Source of the DNA: a virus
Reading direction: 5' to 3' (one strand)
DNA: 64,000 nucleotides
IMG/VR virus record: IMGVR_UViG_3300021961_010439
Span: 1 to 64,000 of that record
The position numbers were made by a program, and so were the translations under genes. The notes below the pieces were generated by a model. That model saw nothing but the letters and a program-made list of their open reading frames with translations, searched no databases and had not been told where the DNA came from. Below, piece by piece: positions 36,673-45,163 of the stretch. Numbering within the stretch: position 1 is the stretch's first letter; each line of letters starts with the position of its first letter.

Positions 36673-37049
36673 TGTTCATCGCTTTCATCAAAAGGAAATT
36701 CTATGTAAATAATACCATTTTTATCACACCATTCTTGTTTTTCAAAATCTCTTTTTCTATGTCTAAGAAATCCTAAAGTATTACCATGATAATGAGCAAC
36801 AAATTTATAGTGTTGTTCTCCATGGGTCTCTATGCACATTCTTTTTAATGGTATATAAAAATCCAAATATAATGTATCGCTTTTATGTGTCTTTATGGGA
36901 ACTTCTTCCAATATTTGTAATGTTGGATAAGTAGAAATAATAATGTTTCTAGCTCTTAAATGTAACGAAGATTTTTTAATATTCAGATTTGGTTTATGTC
37001 CAACCAAATTCCAAGCATACATATTATCATCTAAGTCATATACATTCAT
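36636..37049 (-). CDS. Vsr/DUF559-like endonuclease (137 aa)
   Basis: TLYLDFYIPLKRMCIETHGEQHY contains D63 and E74 followed by the H-G-E-Q-H signature, then RKRDFEKQEWCDKNGIIYIEFP. This is the compact PD-(D/E)XK core of very-short-patch-repair/DUF559-type nucleases that recur in phage recombination regions. It overlaps the recA stop by ATGA, so the two are probably translated together and may act in one recombination pathway. Confidence 0.7.
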   Translation of the reverse strand: MNVYDLDDNMYAWNLVGHKPNLNIKKSSLHLRARNIIISTYPTLQILEEVPIKTHKSDTLYLDFYIPLKRMCIETHGEQHYKFVAHYHGNTLGFLRHRKRDFEKQEWCDKNGIIYIEFPFDESDEQWQKRLEQQKNN

Positions 37050-38062
37050 GCTTTGATACCAACTGTGGACTTAATTGCAGTATATAGTTCTTCATATCTG
37101 TTTGGATTATCAACAAGATATTGTCTAACTTTTTCTGCTCCTTGAAATTTCAGTTTTTCATCGGTTACAAAATCAAGAGTATACCAAGCACCACCCTTGT
37201 TGATTAGACCCATGTCTGTAGCTATCATAACCAGTTCTGTGTGTTTATCAATACCCTCTCCATATCTAATATATGATGTTATGGTGCCTCCGGGAGGACC
37301 TAATGCTGAACATAATACTTGCCATTCTACTTCTTGTCCTATTTGAACACCATCTGTTCCTAAAGACCACGCCTTATGAAACTTAGCTCTTAATTTTACA
37401 TCAGTTTGATAAGCAATTGCTTGTCCACTTTTTTCTTTCCATTCGCTCGTTCCATATCCCGGATTACCCATGAGATGCGTAATACCTATCACTATATTTC
37501 TATTAACTGGAATAACATTTGCAACCTTACGACAAAATTTAGCTAAAAGTTTTGCACCATCGGCTCTTTGCATCTTGTCCATATCACTGGTAATCTCTGC
37601 TTCGGTACATAATGCAGAATAAGAGTCTATAATTATTAGTGACCCTGGTTCTTCATTAATAAGTTTTTCAGCTATTTGTAAATACTCTTCAGCGTGTAGA
37701 ATTTTACCTTGCTGTGATCCTATAACATCAAATCTGTCTAGATCTAATCCAGGGATTCCTTCTAGGTCTCTCTTTTTTAATCGACCTTCTATATTTAGAT
37801 AGTATACATGTCTAGGTTTTTTAAGATCTCCTTGGTATTCTTCTTTTTGTGCTGTAGCAGCAAATGCCAGAGATGTTGTTGTTTTCCCGCACTTGGGTTG
37901 GCCCGTAAATACAACGAAACTCCCTTCTGGAATACCACCTTGCAATACCAGATCTAATGCTGGGCTTACAGGAATTACGATAGACTTTCTATCTATAATA
38001 GCATTAGCAGATAGGATAATATCTGATCCATAATCTTTTTTAACATCTTCTTTAACTGCCAT
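37046..38062 (-). CDS. recA: RecA/UvsX-type recombinase (338 aa)
   Basis: Walker A GQPKCGKT (54-61), LIIIDSYSALC (Walker B), and a long ITHLMGNPGYG-loop with SGQAIAYQTDVKLR define a RecA-fold recombinase close to phage UvsX and bacterial RecA. It forms nucleoprotein filaments for strand exchange, recombination-dependent replication and repair. A C-terminal 60-residue domain follows the core, shorter than in bacterial RecA. It overlaps the upstream gene by 11 nt. Confidence 0.9.
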   Translation of the reverse strand: MAVKEDVKKDYGSDIILSANAIIDRKSIVIPVSPALDLVLQGGIPEGSFVVFTGQPKCGKTTTSLAFAATAQKEEYQGDLKKPRHVYYLNIEGRLKKRDLEGIPGLDLDRFDVIGSQQGKILHAEEYLQIAEKLINEEPGSLIIIDSYSALCTEAEITSDMDKMQRADGAKLLAKFCRKVANVIPVNRNIVIGITHLMGNPGYGTSEWKEKSGQAIAYQTDVKLRAKFHKAWSLGTDGVQIGQEVEWQVLCSALGPPGGTITSYIRYGEGIDKHTELVMIATDMGLINKGGAWYTLDFVTDEKLKFQGAEKVRQYLVDNPNRYEELYTAIKSTVGIKA

Positions 38063-38471
38063 TTTCTATATCCTTTATTTTTGAAATGATATTTTTTTTA
38101 TTTTGACCAGATACTCTATGATTTATATTTTCTTTTCTTTCAAAGTTTTGCGTTAACGTTGTATTTGTGGTTTCTAATATTTTTTGTTGTGTAATAATAA
38201 TGTCTTTAAGAAAAGGTGCTCTTAAAGAGTATATTGATTTTGCTTTAGGATCATGTAATGCCTTAATAATTGCTCTCGCATCATAATCTTTGAGTAATTT
38301 ATTTGCTGTTGCTATTTGATCCCTAAAGAATTTTGCCCATTTTTTTAAAGTCCAAAAACGATAGTGTAAATCTGATCCATCTTTTTGGGCCTTTCTTTCA
38401 CAGATAATCTCAGTAATATACTGAGCTGCTGTGACTGACTTATTATTAGAGTATTTAGAGATAAACTGCAT
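38052..38471 (-). CDS. Unknown Lys-rich protein upstream of recA (139 aa)
   Basis: Not recognised. It is basic and mainly helical (WTLKKWAKFFRDQIATANKLL, AIIKALHDPKAK), which suits nucleic-acid contact. The last 25 residues are Lys/Asn-rich and probably flexible. It overlaps recA by 11 nt, hinting at a RecA-mediator or ssDNA-binding role, which is inference. Confidence 0.5.
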   Translation of the reverse strand: MQFISKYSNNKSVTAAQYITEIICERKAQKDGSDLHYRFWTLKKWAKFFRDQIATANKLLKDYDARAIIKALHDPKAKSIYSLRAPFLKDIIITQQKILETTNTTLTQNFERKENINHRVSGQNKKNIISKIKDIENGS

Positions 38472-38472
38472 A

Positions 38473-38799
38473 TCAAATATTTTTTATCGCGTTAACAATA
38501 GATTCAATAATTGGTAATGGTTCTTCACCAATCATTACTTTTTTAGTAAAAGGAAATTCTAATGCTTTAATTAATTCCACCCTTTCTCCTAACTGATTGT
38601 GTCTAAATAATTTTGTATTTAGTACAAGCTCTATCTGATAGGGGTATTTTATATCTTTTTCCTTAATAGTTTCATCTTCTGTCACTATGTCATTGGCTAT
38701 TCTCTGATTTAGAATAGCAAATAAATCAACAAATTTTACATACTCTTCGTTTGTAAAATACTGTTTAGCTAATAGTCCTATTTTTTCTATTGGGTCCAT
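38473..38799 (-). CDS. Unknown protein (108 aa)
   Basis: No domain was recognised in this 108-residue protein. The N-terminal half is helical and the middle has a strand-rich stretch (PYQIELVLNTKLF). It lies in the replication operon between the HNH nuclease gene (4-nt gap) and the Lys-rich gene, so it is coding by context, with function unknown. Confidence 0.5.
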   Translation of the reverse strand: MDPIEKIGLLAKQYFTNEEYVKFVDLFAILNQRIANDIVTEDETIKEKDIKYPYQIELVLNTKLFRHNQLGERVELIKALEFPFTKKVMIGEEPLPIIESIVNAIKNI

Positions 38800-38803
38800 T
38801 TTA

Positions 38804-39385
38804 TTAAGAATATAAGGATAGATAGTTTTTCCATGCTGCTGGCATGTCTATACCTATAGTAGAAAGTTGTCTCGACACTGGCAAGAACCTAGAATCATAT
38901 TTGGGTTTATGTGGGTTTGTTAGTAGTTTCATACTTGCTTGTTCTGGTGTCTTATTATTTTTTCTTCTATTGCATACTGTACATGCTGTTGTTATATTGC
39001 ACCAATTAGTTGCTAATTCTTTGTTTGCTCCAAATTTACTTTTAGGAATAACATGATCATATGTTAGTTCTTGATATGCAAAACTTTTACCACAATATTG
39101 ACAAGTATAATTATCTCTTATAAAGAGATTTTGTCTAGAAAATTTTAATGACCTATTGAATAGATTAAAATACTTTACTGTTTTAGCAACAGACGGTACT
39201 GGGTGTCTTTTATCGTTAGTGCCTTGTATATATTTATCTTGGTAATACTCAACTATTTCTATAGCATAGTTATGATCATATTGATATTTCATAGACCATA
39301 TAATTGCTTTTTGCCAACTAATAATCTTTAATGGTGAATAGTCAGCATTTAATAGTAAGCATGTGCTATTTTCTGCCTTGTTCAT
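38804..39385 (-). CDS. HNH endonuclease (193 aa)
   Basis: CQYCGK (C95, C98), LTYDHVIPKS (D110, H111), NWCNITTAC (Asn) and CTVCNRRK (C135, C138) give the complete zinc-bound HNH motif in the C-terminal half; the N-terminal 80 residues form an additional domain starting LLLNADYSPL, the layout seen in phage and bacterial HNH proteins next to recombination or RuvC-like genes. It probably nicks or cuts DNA during phage replication or acts as a free-standing homing nuclease. It overlaps phoH by 20 nt. Confidence 0.85.
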   Translation of the reverse strand: MNKAENSTCLLLNADYSPLKIISWQKAIIWSMKYQYDHNYAIEIVEYYQDKYIQGTNDKRHPVPSVAKTVKYFNLFNRSLKFSRQNLFIRDNYTCQYCGKSFAYQELTYDHVIPKSKFGANKELATNWCNITTACTVCNRRKNNKTPEQASMKLLTNPHKPKYDSRFLPVSRQLSTIGIDMPAAWKNYLSLYS

Positions 39386-40103
39386 AAATATCTAGTTTTG
39401 CTAAAATTTTGGCAATAATAGGATTACGTACAATATCATTATCTGTTAATGTTGAAATACCTATACCTTCTACATTTGCAAGATTATTCATCATCTCATA
39501 AAAACCACCCTGCAAATGTCTAGCAAGATCTGATTGAGAAACATCGCCAGTTAGAACCATTTTACTGTTTTGTCCGATTCTTGTCAATAACATCTTTAAT
39601 TGCTCATATGACGCATTTTGACATTCATCAGCCACAATAAAACTATCATGAAAATTACGCCCTCTCATAAAACCAAGTGGTACGATTTCTATCTTGTTAT
39701 TAAGCTTTAAAGTAGCATTAAGTGCTTGACCAATAAAATAATTAATTTCATCTTCTATGGGCAATAAATATGGAAATAATTTTTCTTCATATTTACCAGG
39801 TAGATAACCTATCTTTTCTCCTGCTTCAACAACAGGTCTGGTGATAACAATTTTTTTAACCCTATCATCTAATAGATACTCTAAAGCAAGTCCAACTGCA
39901 CAGTGTGTTTTACCACTACCAGCAGATCCTTGACAAAAAGTAATAGTATTTTCTACTATTGATCTTATGTATTCTTTTTGATTTTCTGTTCTTGGTTTTA
40001 ACCTATTTCTATAAGATAATCTTGAATTATCAGCATTAAGGGGCACATTTGTGAGGTCAATAATTTTTTCTTTTCTTGCATTAGCATTTTTTTTCTTTCT
40101 CAA
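39366..40103 (-). CDS. phoH: PhoH-like ATPase, TTG start (245 aa)
   Basis: FCQGSAGSGKTHCAVGLA (Walker A near residues 59-66), KIVITRPVVEAGEKIGYLPG and SFIVADECQNASYEQLKMLLTRIG (Walker B) with MVLTGDVSQSDL are hallmark PhoH motifs. PhoH is a widespread RNA- or nucleotide-linked ATPase in marine phages with uncertain role. No in-frame ATG exists in the N-terminal part, so TTG 40103 is the probable start, preceded by AAGGG. A promoter-like pair at 40113-40140 stands just upstream. Confidence 0.9.
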   Translation of the reverse strand: MRKKKNANARKEKIIDLTNVPLNADNSRLSYRNRLKPRTENQKEYIRSIVENTITFCQGSAGSGKTHCAVGLALEYLLDDRVKKIVITRPVVEAGEKIGYLPGKYEEKLFPYLLPIEDEINYFIGQALNATLKLNNKIEIVPLGFMRGRNFHDSFIVADECQNASYEQLKMLLTRIGQNSKMVLTGDVSQSDLARHLQGGFYEMMNNLANVEGIGISTLTDNDIVRNPIIAKILAKLDIYEQGRK

Positions 40104-40112
40104 GTTATGCCC

Positions 40113-40140
40113 TTTATAATAAGGTAAATACTTTTATCAA
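40113..40140 (-). promoter_or_regulatory. Possible promoter upstream of phoH
   Basis: The minus strand reads TTGATA, 16 bp, TATAAA in the 60-nt gap between the MazG-like and phoH genes. The -10 box lies only 9 nt from the TTG start and overlaps the putative ribosome site, so the transcript would be nearly leaderless. AT-rich DNA gives such matches by chance; low confidence. Confidence 0.3.
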
Positions 40141-40163
40141 TGTATTAATATACACCATAATAT

Positions 40164-40529
40164 TTATATTACAAATGGCTTTAAATTAGGAGGTTGCCAG
40201 TTGTCGGGCTTTAGTACTTTACCATCATCTCTCTTTTTAACCTTACCTGTATGTTCATCTATTTTAGCAAAATTAGTTTTCATAACTTCGTTCCATGCAC
40301 TTTCTCCATTGGCTCCCATACTATTTATAGCTCCAACAGTAACAACAATAATATCTATTAGAGCATCCAGTATTTCTACTCTATCATTAGAATCAAATGC
40401 TTCTTGTAGTTCCTGAGTTTCTTCTTTTATTAAATCATGATACATGTTTAGTTGTTTCTCATTCCATTCACAAACACTTTGATCACAAGCAGTCATAAAT
40501 TTGGTTTGATCTTTAAATACGTTTGACAT
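40164..40529 (-). CDS. MazG-like NTP pyrophosphohydrolase (121 aa)
   Basis: An all-alpha NTP-PPase domain: KEETQELQEAF (E37-x2-E40) and RVEILDALIDIIVV (E52-x2-D55, D59) are the E-x2-E / E-x2-D metal-binding helices of the MazG/dUTPase-like superfamily. Enzymes of this group hydrolyse dNTPs or (p)ppGpp-type nucleotides, and phage versions may condition host metabolism or clean the nucleotide pool. It lies between nrdA and phoH in the nucleotide operon. Confidence 0.8.
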   Translation of the reverse strand: MSNVFKDQTKFMTACDQSVCEWNEKQLNMYHDLIKEETQELQEAFDSNDRVEILDALIDIIVVTVGAINSMGANGESAWNEVMKTNFAKIDEHTGKVKKRDDGKVLKPDNWQPPNLKPFVI

Positions 40530-40543
40530 AATTTTCCTTTTTA

Positions 40544-42196
40544 TTAAGATTCACAATTTGTACAGGATAATATATTTCTAGCTAATTCTTGTGCAGGATT
40601 GGCGCTTCTTTGATAATAGAAAGTTTTGATTCCTAATTGCCATCCTTCTATTAAAAGATCACTAACTTGTTTTGGCGGAATATCTGGACTGATCATTAGA
40701 TTCAAAGATTGTGATTGGTCAATATGTTTTTGTCTTTGCGATGCCTGTATTACAATTTCTTTTTGACTAATCTCTCCGAATGTTTTGAATACTTCTTTCT
40801 CACTATCGGTTAAAAACTTTAAGTGTTGCACAGAGCCGCCTTTAACAAGAATACTCTTCCATGTATTTTCGTCATTTTTATCATACTTCTTGAGTATTTC
40901 TTTTAGATGCGGATTCTTATATGTAAACTTACCCTTCGCCAAGTTTTTAACAAAATAGTTACTATTCAAAGGTTCTATGCTCGGACTAACTTGACCTAGT
41001 ATAAAACTACTACTTGTTGTTGGAGCAACAGCTAATGTTGTTACATTCCTACGACCATAACCTTCTAGTATTGGAGCTTCGCCAAATTTTTCTGATAATT
41101 GTATAGTTGCTATATCTGCTTTTTCTCTAATAGTTTGCCATATATTAGCATTTATTAGTTTAGCTTGCATACTTTCAAAGCTAATCATTTTGCTTTGTAA
41201 GTAAGAATGCCAGCCTAAAACTCCCATACCTAATGCTCTTTGATTTAATGCAAAATTTCTTGCGCCTTTCATAAAGCGTATATTTTCTGTTTTATCAATA
41301 AATTCTTGATTTACGCTGTCTAAAAAGTAAATCATAGTTTCGACAGCATCTGTTTTTTCTATCTCATCCCAATGTAATAGATTTAATGAACTAAGAACAC
41401 AAACAAAACTATTATTCTCATCAGATTGTAAAGTAATTTCTGAACATAGGTTACTAGAATTGACTTTAATATTTTTATCTTGGTATACTTGGGGAGAGTT
41501 CTTATTTACTGTATCAGAGAATAAAAGATATGGATATCCACTCTCGAATCTTTTTTGAATGATCTTTGCCCAAATTTTTCTTTTATTTTTATCCCCTTCT
41601 ATCATACTGTTCATCCAAGAGTCGCTGATAGTAACTCCTATGCTCATATTTTGAATAGGATGACCCTCATTACGAATTTGTAAAAATTCTTCTATATCAG
41701 CATGTTCTACTGGAAGATATGCTGCAAAAGATCCTCTACGAGCAGAACCTTGACTAATTACATCTGCAACCTTATCAAATAATTCCATAAAATGGACTGG
41801 GCCGCTACTTTCTCCGCCTACACTAATGCTAGCCCCTCTTGATCTAAGATCGCCAAAATATCCACTAGTACCTCCTCCTAATTTGCTCATCATACCAACT
41901 TCGGCCACCTTATATAGGATACTATCCATTCTATCGCTAATATGAGAATTAAAGCAACTAACTGGTAATCCTCGGGAGTTGCCGTAATTTGTCCAAACCG
42001 GCGTAGACAATGAGTAATATCCCAAACTCATATAATGCTCAAATTTCTCAGCAAAATTTGGTATATTTAATATCTTTTCTGCATTAATAGCTATATCCCT
42101 TATTCTATCCACAGGATCCTTGTCATTAGGAAGGTATCCTCTTTCTAAGAATAAGCGACTATGAGAATTGAGCCAATAGTAAGGTTTTGGTGTCAT
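40544..42196 (-). CDS. nrdA: Ribonucleotide reductase class I large subunit (550 aa)
   Basis: Active-site residues are present: C81 in PVSCFNSH, N249/C251/E253 in SSNLCSEI, C266 in FVCVLSSLNL, the radical-transfer Tyr pair Y527-Y528 in FYYQRS, and the terminal redox pair in CTNCES (C545, C548). The protein begins close to the catalytic domain with no ATP-cone, so the usual dATP shut-off site is missing. It makes dNDPs from NDPs together with NrdB encoded upstream (28-nt gap with an AGGA ribosome site). Confidence 0.95.
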   Translation of the reverse strand: MTPKPYYWLNSHSRLFLERGYLPNDKDPVDRIRDIAINAEKILNIPNFAEKFEHYMSLGYYSLSTPVWTNYGNSRGLPVSCFNSHISDRMDSILYKVAEVGMMSKLGGGTSGYFGDLRSRGASISVGGESSGPVHFMELFDKVADVISQGSARRGSFAAYLPVEHADIEEFLQIRNEGHPIQNMSIGVTISDSWMNSMIEGDKNKRKIWAKIIQKRFESGYPYLLFSDTVNKNSPQVYQDKNIKVNSSNLCSEITLQSDENNSFVCVLSSLNLLHWDEIEKTDAVETMIYFLDSVNQEFIDKTENIRFMKGARNFALNQRALGMGVLGWHSYLQSKMISFESMQAKLINANIWQTIREKADIATIQLSEKFGEAPILEGYGRRNVTTLAVAPTTSSSFILGQVSPSIEPLNSNYFVKNLAKGKFTYKNPHLKEILKKYDKNDENTWKSILVKGGSVQHLKFLTDSEKEVFKTFGEISQKEIVIQASQRQKHIDQSQSLNLMISPDIPPKQVSDLLIEGWQLGIKTFYYQRSANPAQELARNILSCTNCES

Positions 42197-42225
42197 TTAA
42201 AGTCCTATAATACCACAGAGTTTAA

Positions 42226-43197
42226 TTAAAATAAGGTCTCTATATCGAACGACAGAGCCTTCTTGGAATATTCCACAGGTCTGGAATGAAAGAAATCAGT
42301 CATGTTGTTTCCTAAGATTTGCTCATCAAACCAAGATGTTTGAGACAGCAAATTATCGTCGATTTCAAAAACAGAAGAATATCCTATCTGGTTCAGAGAA
42401 TCATTTAGCCTATATTTAATAAATTCTTTAAGTAACGGAGCGTTAAGGTGTTTATCTTCGTATCCGTTAACTATCCAATCAATAATTTCACATTCATACT
42501 TTACAGCTTCTTTGGACTCGTAAAGAATTTTATCTTCTAGTTCTTTGTCAAATAATTCAGGATATTCTTGTTTTATCGTATTAATAATTTTTATACCTAT
42601 CATAGCATGAAGATTTTCTTCTCTACTAGTATATTCTACTTGTTTGTTAGTGTCCTTTAGCAGGTTCAAAAAACGCCCAAAATAACTAATAGTATAGAAC
42701 TGAGAAAATAATGCTATATTCTCTACAAACAAAGTAAATAAAATTAGTGAGTATATAAATTGCTTCTTATTATTATCATGAAATTTATGAAGATGCTTAC
42801 GTAAATAATTTACGCGACCTTTAATAATATCTAGCTCAAGAATTTTTTCAAAGTTATCATCAATACCTAGTATCTCTAATAGTCTTTCGTATGCATCACC
42901 ATGAATAACTTCAACATGAGCCATAGTATATCCTAGATCATTCAACGATGGATGGGGTAGATTATCTCCTAACTTGGCCCAAAACTTTTTAACACTTATT
43001 TCTAATTGACCTATGGTTGACAATGCGCGAACTATAATTTGTTTTTGTTGTTCTGTTAGATTAACTCTAAAATCTTGTACGTCACTACTAAAAGTAAATT
43101 CTCTATGTGTCCAAAATCCATTGTGCATAGCCTCAATAAAATCTTGTGTCCATGGATAATTGTCTGGTTTGCGAGATACTTGTTCGTTAAAAATCAT
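42226..43197 (-). CDS. nrdB: Ribonucleotide reductase class I small subunit (323 aa)
   Basis: Di-iron and radical residues are in place: E66 in QLEISVKKFW, E96/H99 in HVEVIHGDAY with radical Tyr103, E159 in FVENIALF, and E194/H197 in REENLHAM. The C-terminus ends in a short acidic/aromatic tail (DIETLF) of the type that docks into NrdA. It holds the tyrosyl radical used by NrdA. A GGAG ribosome site precedes ATG 43197 in the end of the upstream small gene. Confidence 0.95.
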   Translation of the reverse strand: MIFNEQVSRKPDNYPWTQDFIEAMHNGFWTHREFTFSSDVQDFRVNLTEQQKQIIVRALSTIGQLEISVKKFWAKLGDNLPHPSLNDLGYTMAHVEVIHGDAYERLLEILGIDDNFEKILELDIIKGRVNYLRKHLHKFHDNNKKQFIYSLILFTLFVENIALFSQFYTISYFGRFLNLLKDTNKQVEYTSREENLHAMIGIKIINTIKQEYPELFDKELEDKILYESKEAVKYECEIIDWIVNGYEDKHLNAPLLKEFIKYRLNDSLNQIGYSSVFEIDDNLLSQTSWFDEQILGNNMTDFFHSRPVEYSKKALSFDIETLF

Positions 43198-43210
43198 TAT
43201 AGTGACTCCG

Positions 43211-43348
43211 TTATTTTTTATTTAGAATGGCTAATAAACCTAAAAATACAACTCCAACAAATTCATTACCGATACTATTAAAATTATCTCTTGTAAAGTA
43301 GTTGAAGTAATAATTACCTATCATTACATAGAAAAGGATACTTGTCAT
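43211..43348 (-). CDS. Small membrane protein between dCMP deaminase and nrdB (45 aa)
   Basis: This 45-codon gene starts at ATG 43348, overlapping the dCMP deaminase stop as ATGA, and ends TAA at 43211-43213, 13 nt before nrdB. It otherwise fills what would be a 147-nt gap. The product has a hydrophobic N-terminus (SILFYVMIGNYYF) and a second hydrophobic stretch (EFVGVVFLGLLAIL) ending NKK, so one or two membrane segments are likely. Function unknown. The ATGA coupling and tight fit are the main support. Confidence 0.65.
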   Translation of the reverse strand: MTSILFYVMIGNYYFNYFTRDNFNSIGNEFVGVVFLGLLAILNKK

Positions 43349-43812
43349 AGTACACCAATCATATCCTTTAACCAATCAAGATTTGGTTGTATATAAAATA
43401 TTTTCATACCACTCATTCTAATAAAATTATCAAACAATGATTTAGCTTGTGTATCAAATAATACTGTGCCGTGAGTATCTGTCATATAGACCGTATTGAC
43501 ACCTTCTTGCCATAGTGCCATAATACAATCGTTACAGCACTGACCAGTAACATATGCTATTCCGTTATCTGGTCTAACAACACAATTTGCTAGAGCATTA
43601 CGTTCAGCATGAATCATCCATTGATATTTATCAGGTCTATTGGTGGGTAATTGAGTATCGTCCAAACCTCTAGGAAACCCATTATAACCAACTCCCAATA
43701 TTCTATTATTGGAATCGGTAATAACGCACCCATGCTGAGTATGTATATCGTGGCTACGTTGCGAAGCAACCTTAGCCAGTCCTAGAAAATAGTTGTGCCA
43801 CGTTGGTCTCAT
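43345..43812 (-). CDS. dCMP/cytidine deaminase (155 aa)
   Basis: Zinc-dependent deaminase of the dCMP family: WMIHAERNAL (H68, E70) and QCCNDC (C93, C96) give the HAE...CxxC zinc set, with GYNGFPRG at the substrate loop as in dCMP deaminases. It would convert dCMP to dUMP, feeding thymidylate synthesis. No thymidylate synthase is in this window. It begins the nucleotide operon that continues with the 45-aa protein, nrdB, nrdA, the MazG-like gene and phoH. Confidence 0.9.
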   Translation of the reverse strand: MRPTWHNYFLGLAKVASQRSHDIHTQHGCVITDSNNRILGVGYNGFPRGLDDTQLPTNRPDKYQWMIHAERNALANCVVRPDNGIAYVTGQCCNDCIMALWQEGVNTVYMTDTHGTVLFDTQAKSLFDNFIRMSGMKIFYIQPNLDWLKDMIGVL

Positions 43813-43819
43813 ATCCTAT

Positions 43820-43847
43820 ATGATACCATGATCAAAGCCAAAGTCAA
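43820..43847 (-). promoter_or_regulatory. Possible promoter of the nucleotide operon
   Basis: The minus strand reads TTGACT, 16 bp, TATCAT in the 37-nt gap after the GT2 gene. The -10 box ends 7 nt before the dCMP deaminase ATG, so a transcript would start at or next to the ATG. Its location between two functional modules is sensible; the short leader lowers confidence. Confidence 0.35.
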
Positions 43848-43849
43848 TG

Positions 43850-45163
43850 TCATGCGAATACAAAAGTTTTTTTATCGAGCAGTAAATCTCTATTATTAAC
43901 TTTTATATACGAATTAGTTAAATCGTTTTTATTTTTAATGTCTATAGTAAAGGGAGGTACTTCGTAAATGCCTTCAGAACGAGAACTTATCCATTGATTT
44001 ATTTGAGAAATAAACTGTTGTCTGTTTTGATTAAAGTTATCTATTAAATCCGAATAATTTATAGATATGTTAATATCGTGAGTGTGAATAAAATTAGATT
44101 GATACTGTATATGATTATCTATTGTAGAGTTATTGAATAGATATTTGACTTTATTCCAATGATCTGTTGAATAATCCCATCTAAGATTTGTATAATACTG
44201 ATATTCAAATAAAATTCTTCTATTTAATTCTGTAGCAACACTTTCATCATTTAGATATAGTGTTTTACAGTAAACTTCTAAAAATTGTAATACATTAAAA
44301 TCTACAAATTGATCAATATTTAAATATATACCAATATCAAAAATAGGTTTAGCATCATGTCCAAAAAATCCCCACTTTCGAGTAAATCTTTTTAATTCTT
44401 GATAATCAGCATATTGTTGTAAAATATTTTTTTGTTGTATTTTTTTATCTGATTCAGCTTTGAACCAATCTTTTCCACGAGAAGAAACACAAGTAAAATG
44501 GTAAACACTAGCATCCCATGTTTGTACTAATTTTAAACCAGCTAATTTCATTCTAATAATCATATCAGAATCTTCTCTAGAACATCTAAATTGTGTATCA
44601 AAACCACCTAAAGTTTCAAGCCATACATTCTTATATAATGCAAATGGCGCAAAATGTCCTTCTGTATTTTGTTTGTTTGATTTTTGTAATTGAGTAGCAA
44701 ATTCTTGAAATTCATCATATTTAAAGATCTCGGGACTAGTTCCAAAGTCTTGAATAATTTTTTCTGGCGATGCTGGATGTAGCGGAGGCTCTATGCGTGT
44801 ACACGTTAAGACTATAGATTCATTGTGTAGATTTTTACTAATATGTTTATCAAAATCCCTACATGCTACCATATCTGATTGTAAATAACATACAATATCG
44901 TTAGATGCCGCATCAAACATTAATGATATGTTTCTTTGTCCCCCTATTTGGGTTGGTAAAGTATTTCTATATATTTTTAAATTTGGGACAGTTTTTTGAA
45001 ATTCTACTATTGCTTCATACGAGTGTTGATTATCACTATCTATAAATATTAGTATTTCATGTTTATCAATTTGTGTATTTTCTTTTAATGATTTCAATAG
45101 TAATAATACATATTCTTTTTCGTTTTTGGCTGTTGGTATACAAAATGTTATTGGTTTTATCAT
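43850..45163 (-). CDS. GT2-family glycosyltransferase (437 aa)
   Basis: Residues 1-240 are a GT-A domain: ITFCIPTAKNEKEYV, ILIFIDSDNQHS, GGQRNISLMFDAASNDIVCYLQSDM (metal-site S-D in place of D-x-D), then GGFDTQFRCSREDSDMIIRMKLAGLKL, where ED provides the catalytic base. The remaining 200 residues are an Asn/Tyr/Phe-rich region of unknown role. It would add a sugar to a growing glycan, on the cytoplasmic side. It overlaps the SDR gene by 4 nt. Confidence 0.85.
   Translation of the reverse strand: MIKPITFCIPTAKNEKEYVLLLLKSLKENTQIDKHEILIFIDSDNQHSYEAIVEFQKTVPNLKIYRNTLPTQIGGQRNISLMFDAASNDIVCYLQSDMVACRDFDKHISKNLHNESIVLTCTRIEPPLHPASPEKIIQDFGTSPEIFKYDEFQEFATQLQKSNKQNTEGHFAPFALYKNVWLETLGGFDTQFRCSREDSDMIIRMKLAGLKLVQTWDASVYHFTCVSSRGKDWFKAESDKKIQQKNILQQYADYQELKRFTRKWGFFGHDAKPIFDIGIYLNIDQFVDFNVLQFLEVYCKTLYLNDESVATELNRRILFEYQYYTNLRWDYSTDHWNKVKYLFNNSTIDNHIQYQSNFIHTHDINISINYSDLIDNFNQNRQQFISQINQWISSRSEGIYEVPPFTIDIKNKNDLTNSYIKVNNRDLLLDKKTFVFA

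Noticed and set aside
42197-42225. Promoter before nrdA
   Set aside because: A TATTAT-like -10 is present but no acceptable -35 at 15-19 bp; the gap is better explained as ribosome-site spacing inside an operon.
43075-43281. Plus-strand frame of 68 codons over nrdB start
   Set aside because: Antisense to nrdB and to the small 45-codon gene; no ribosome site and no neighbours on that strand.
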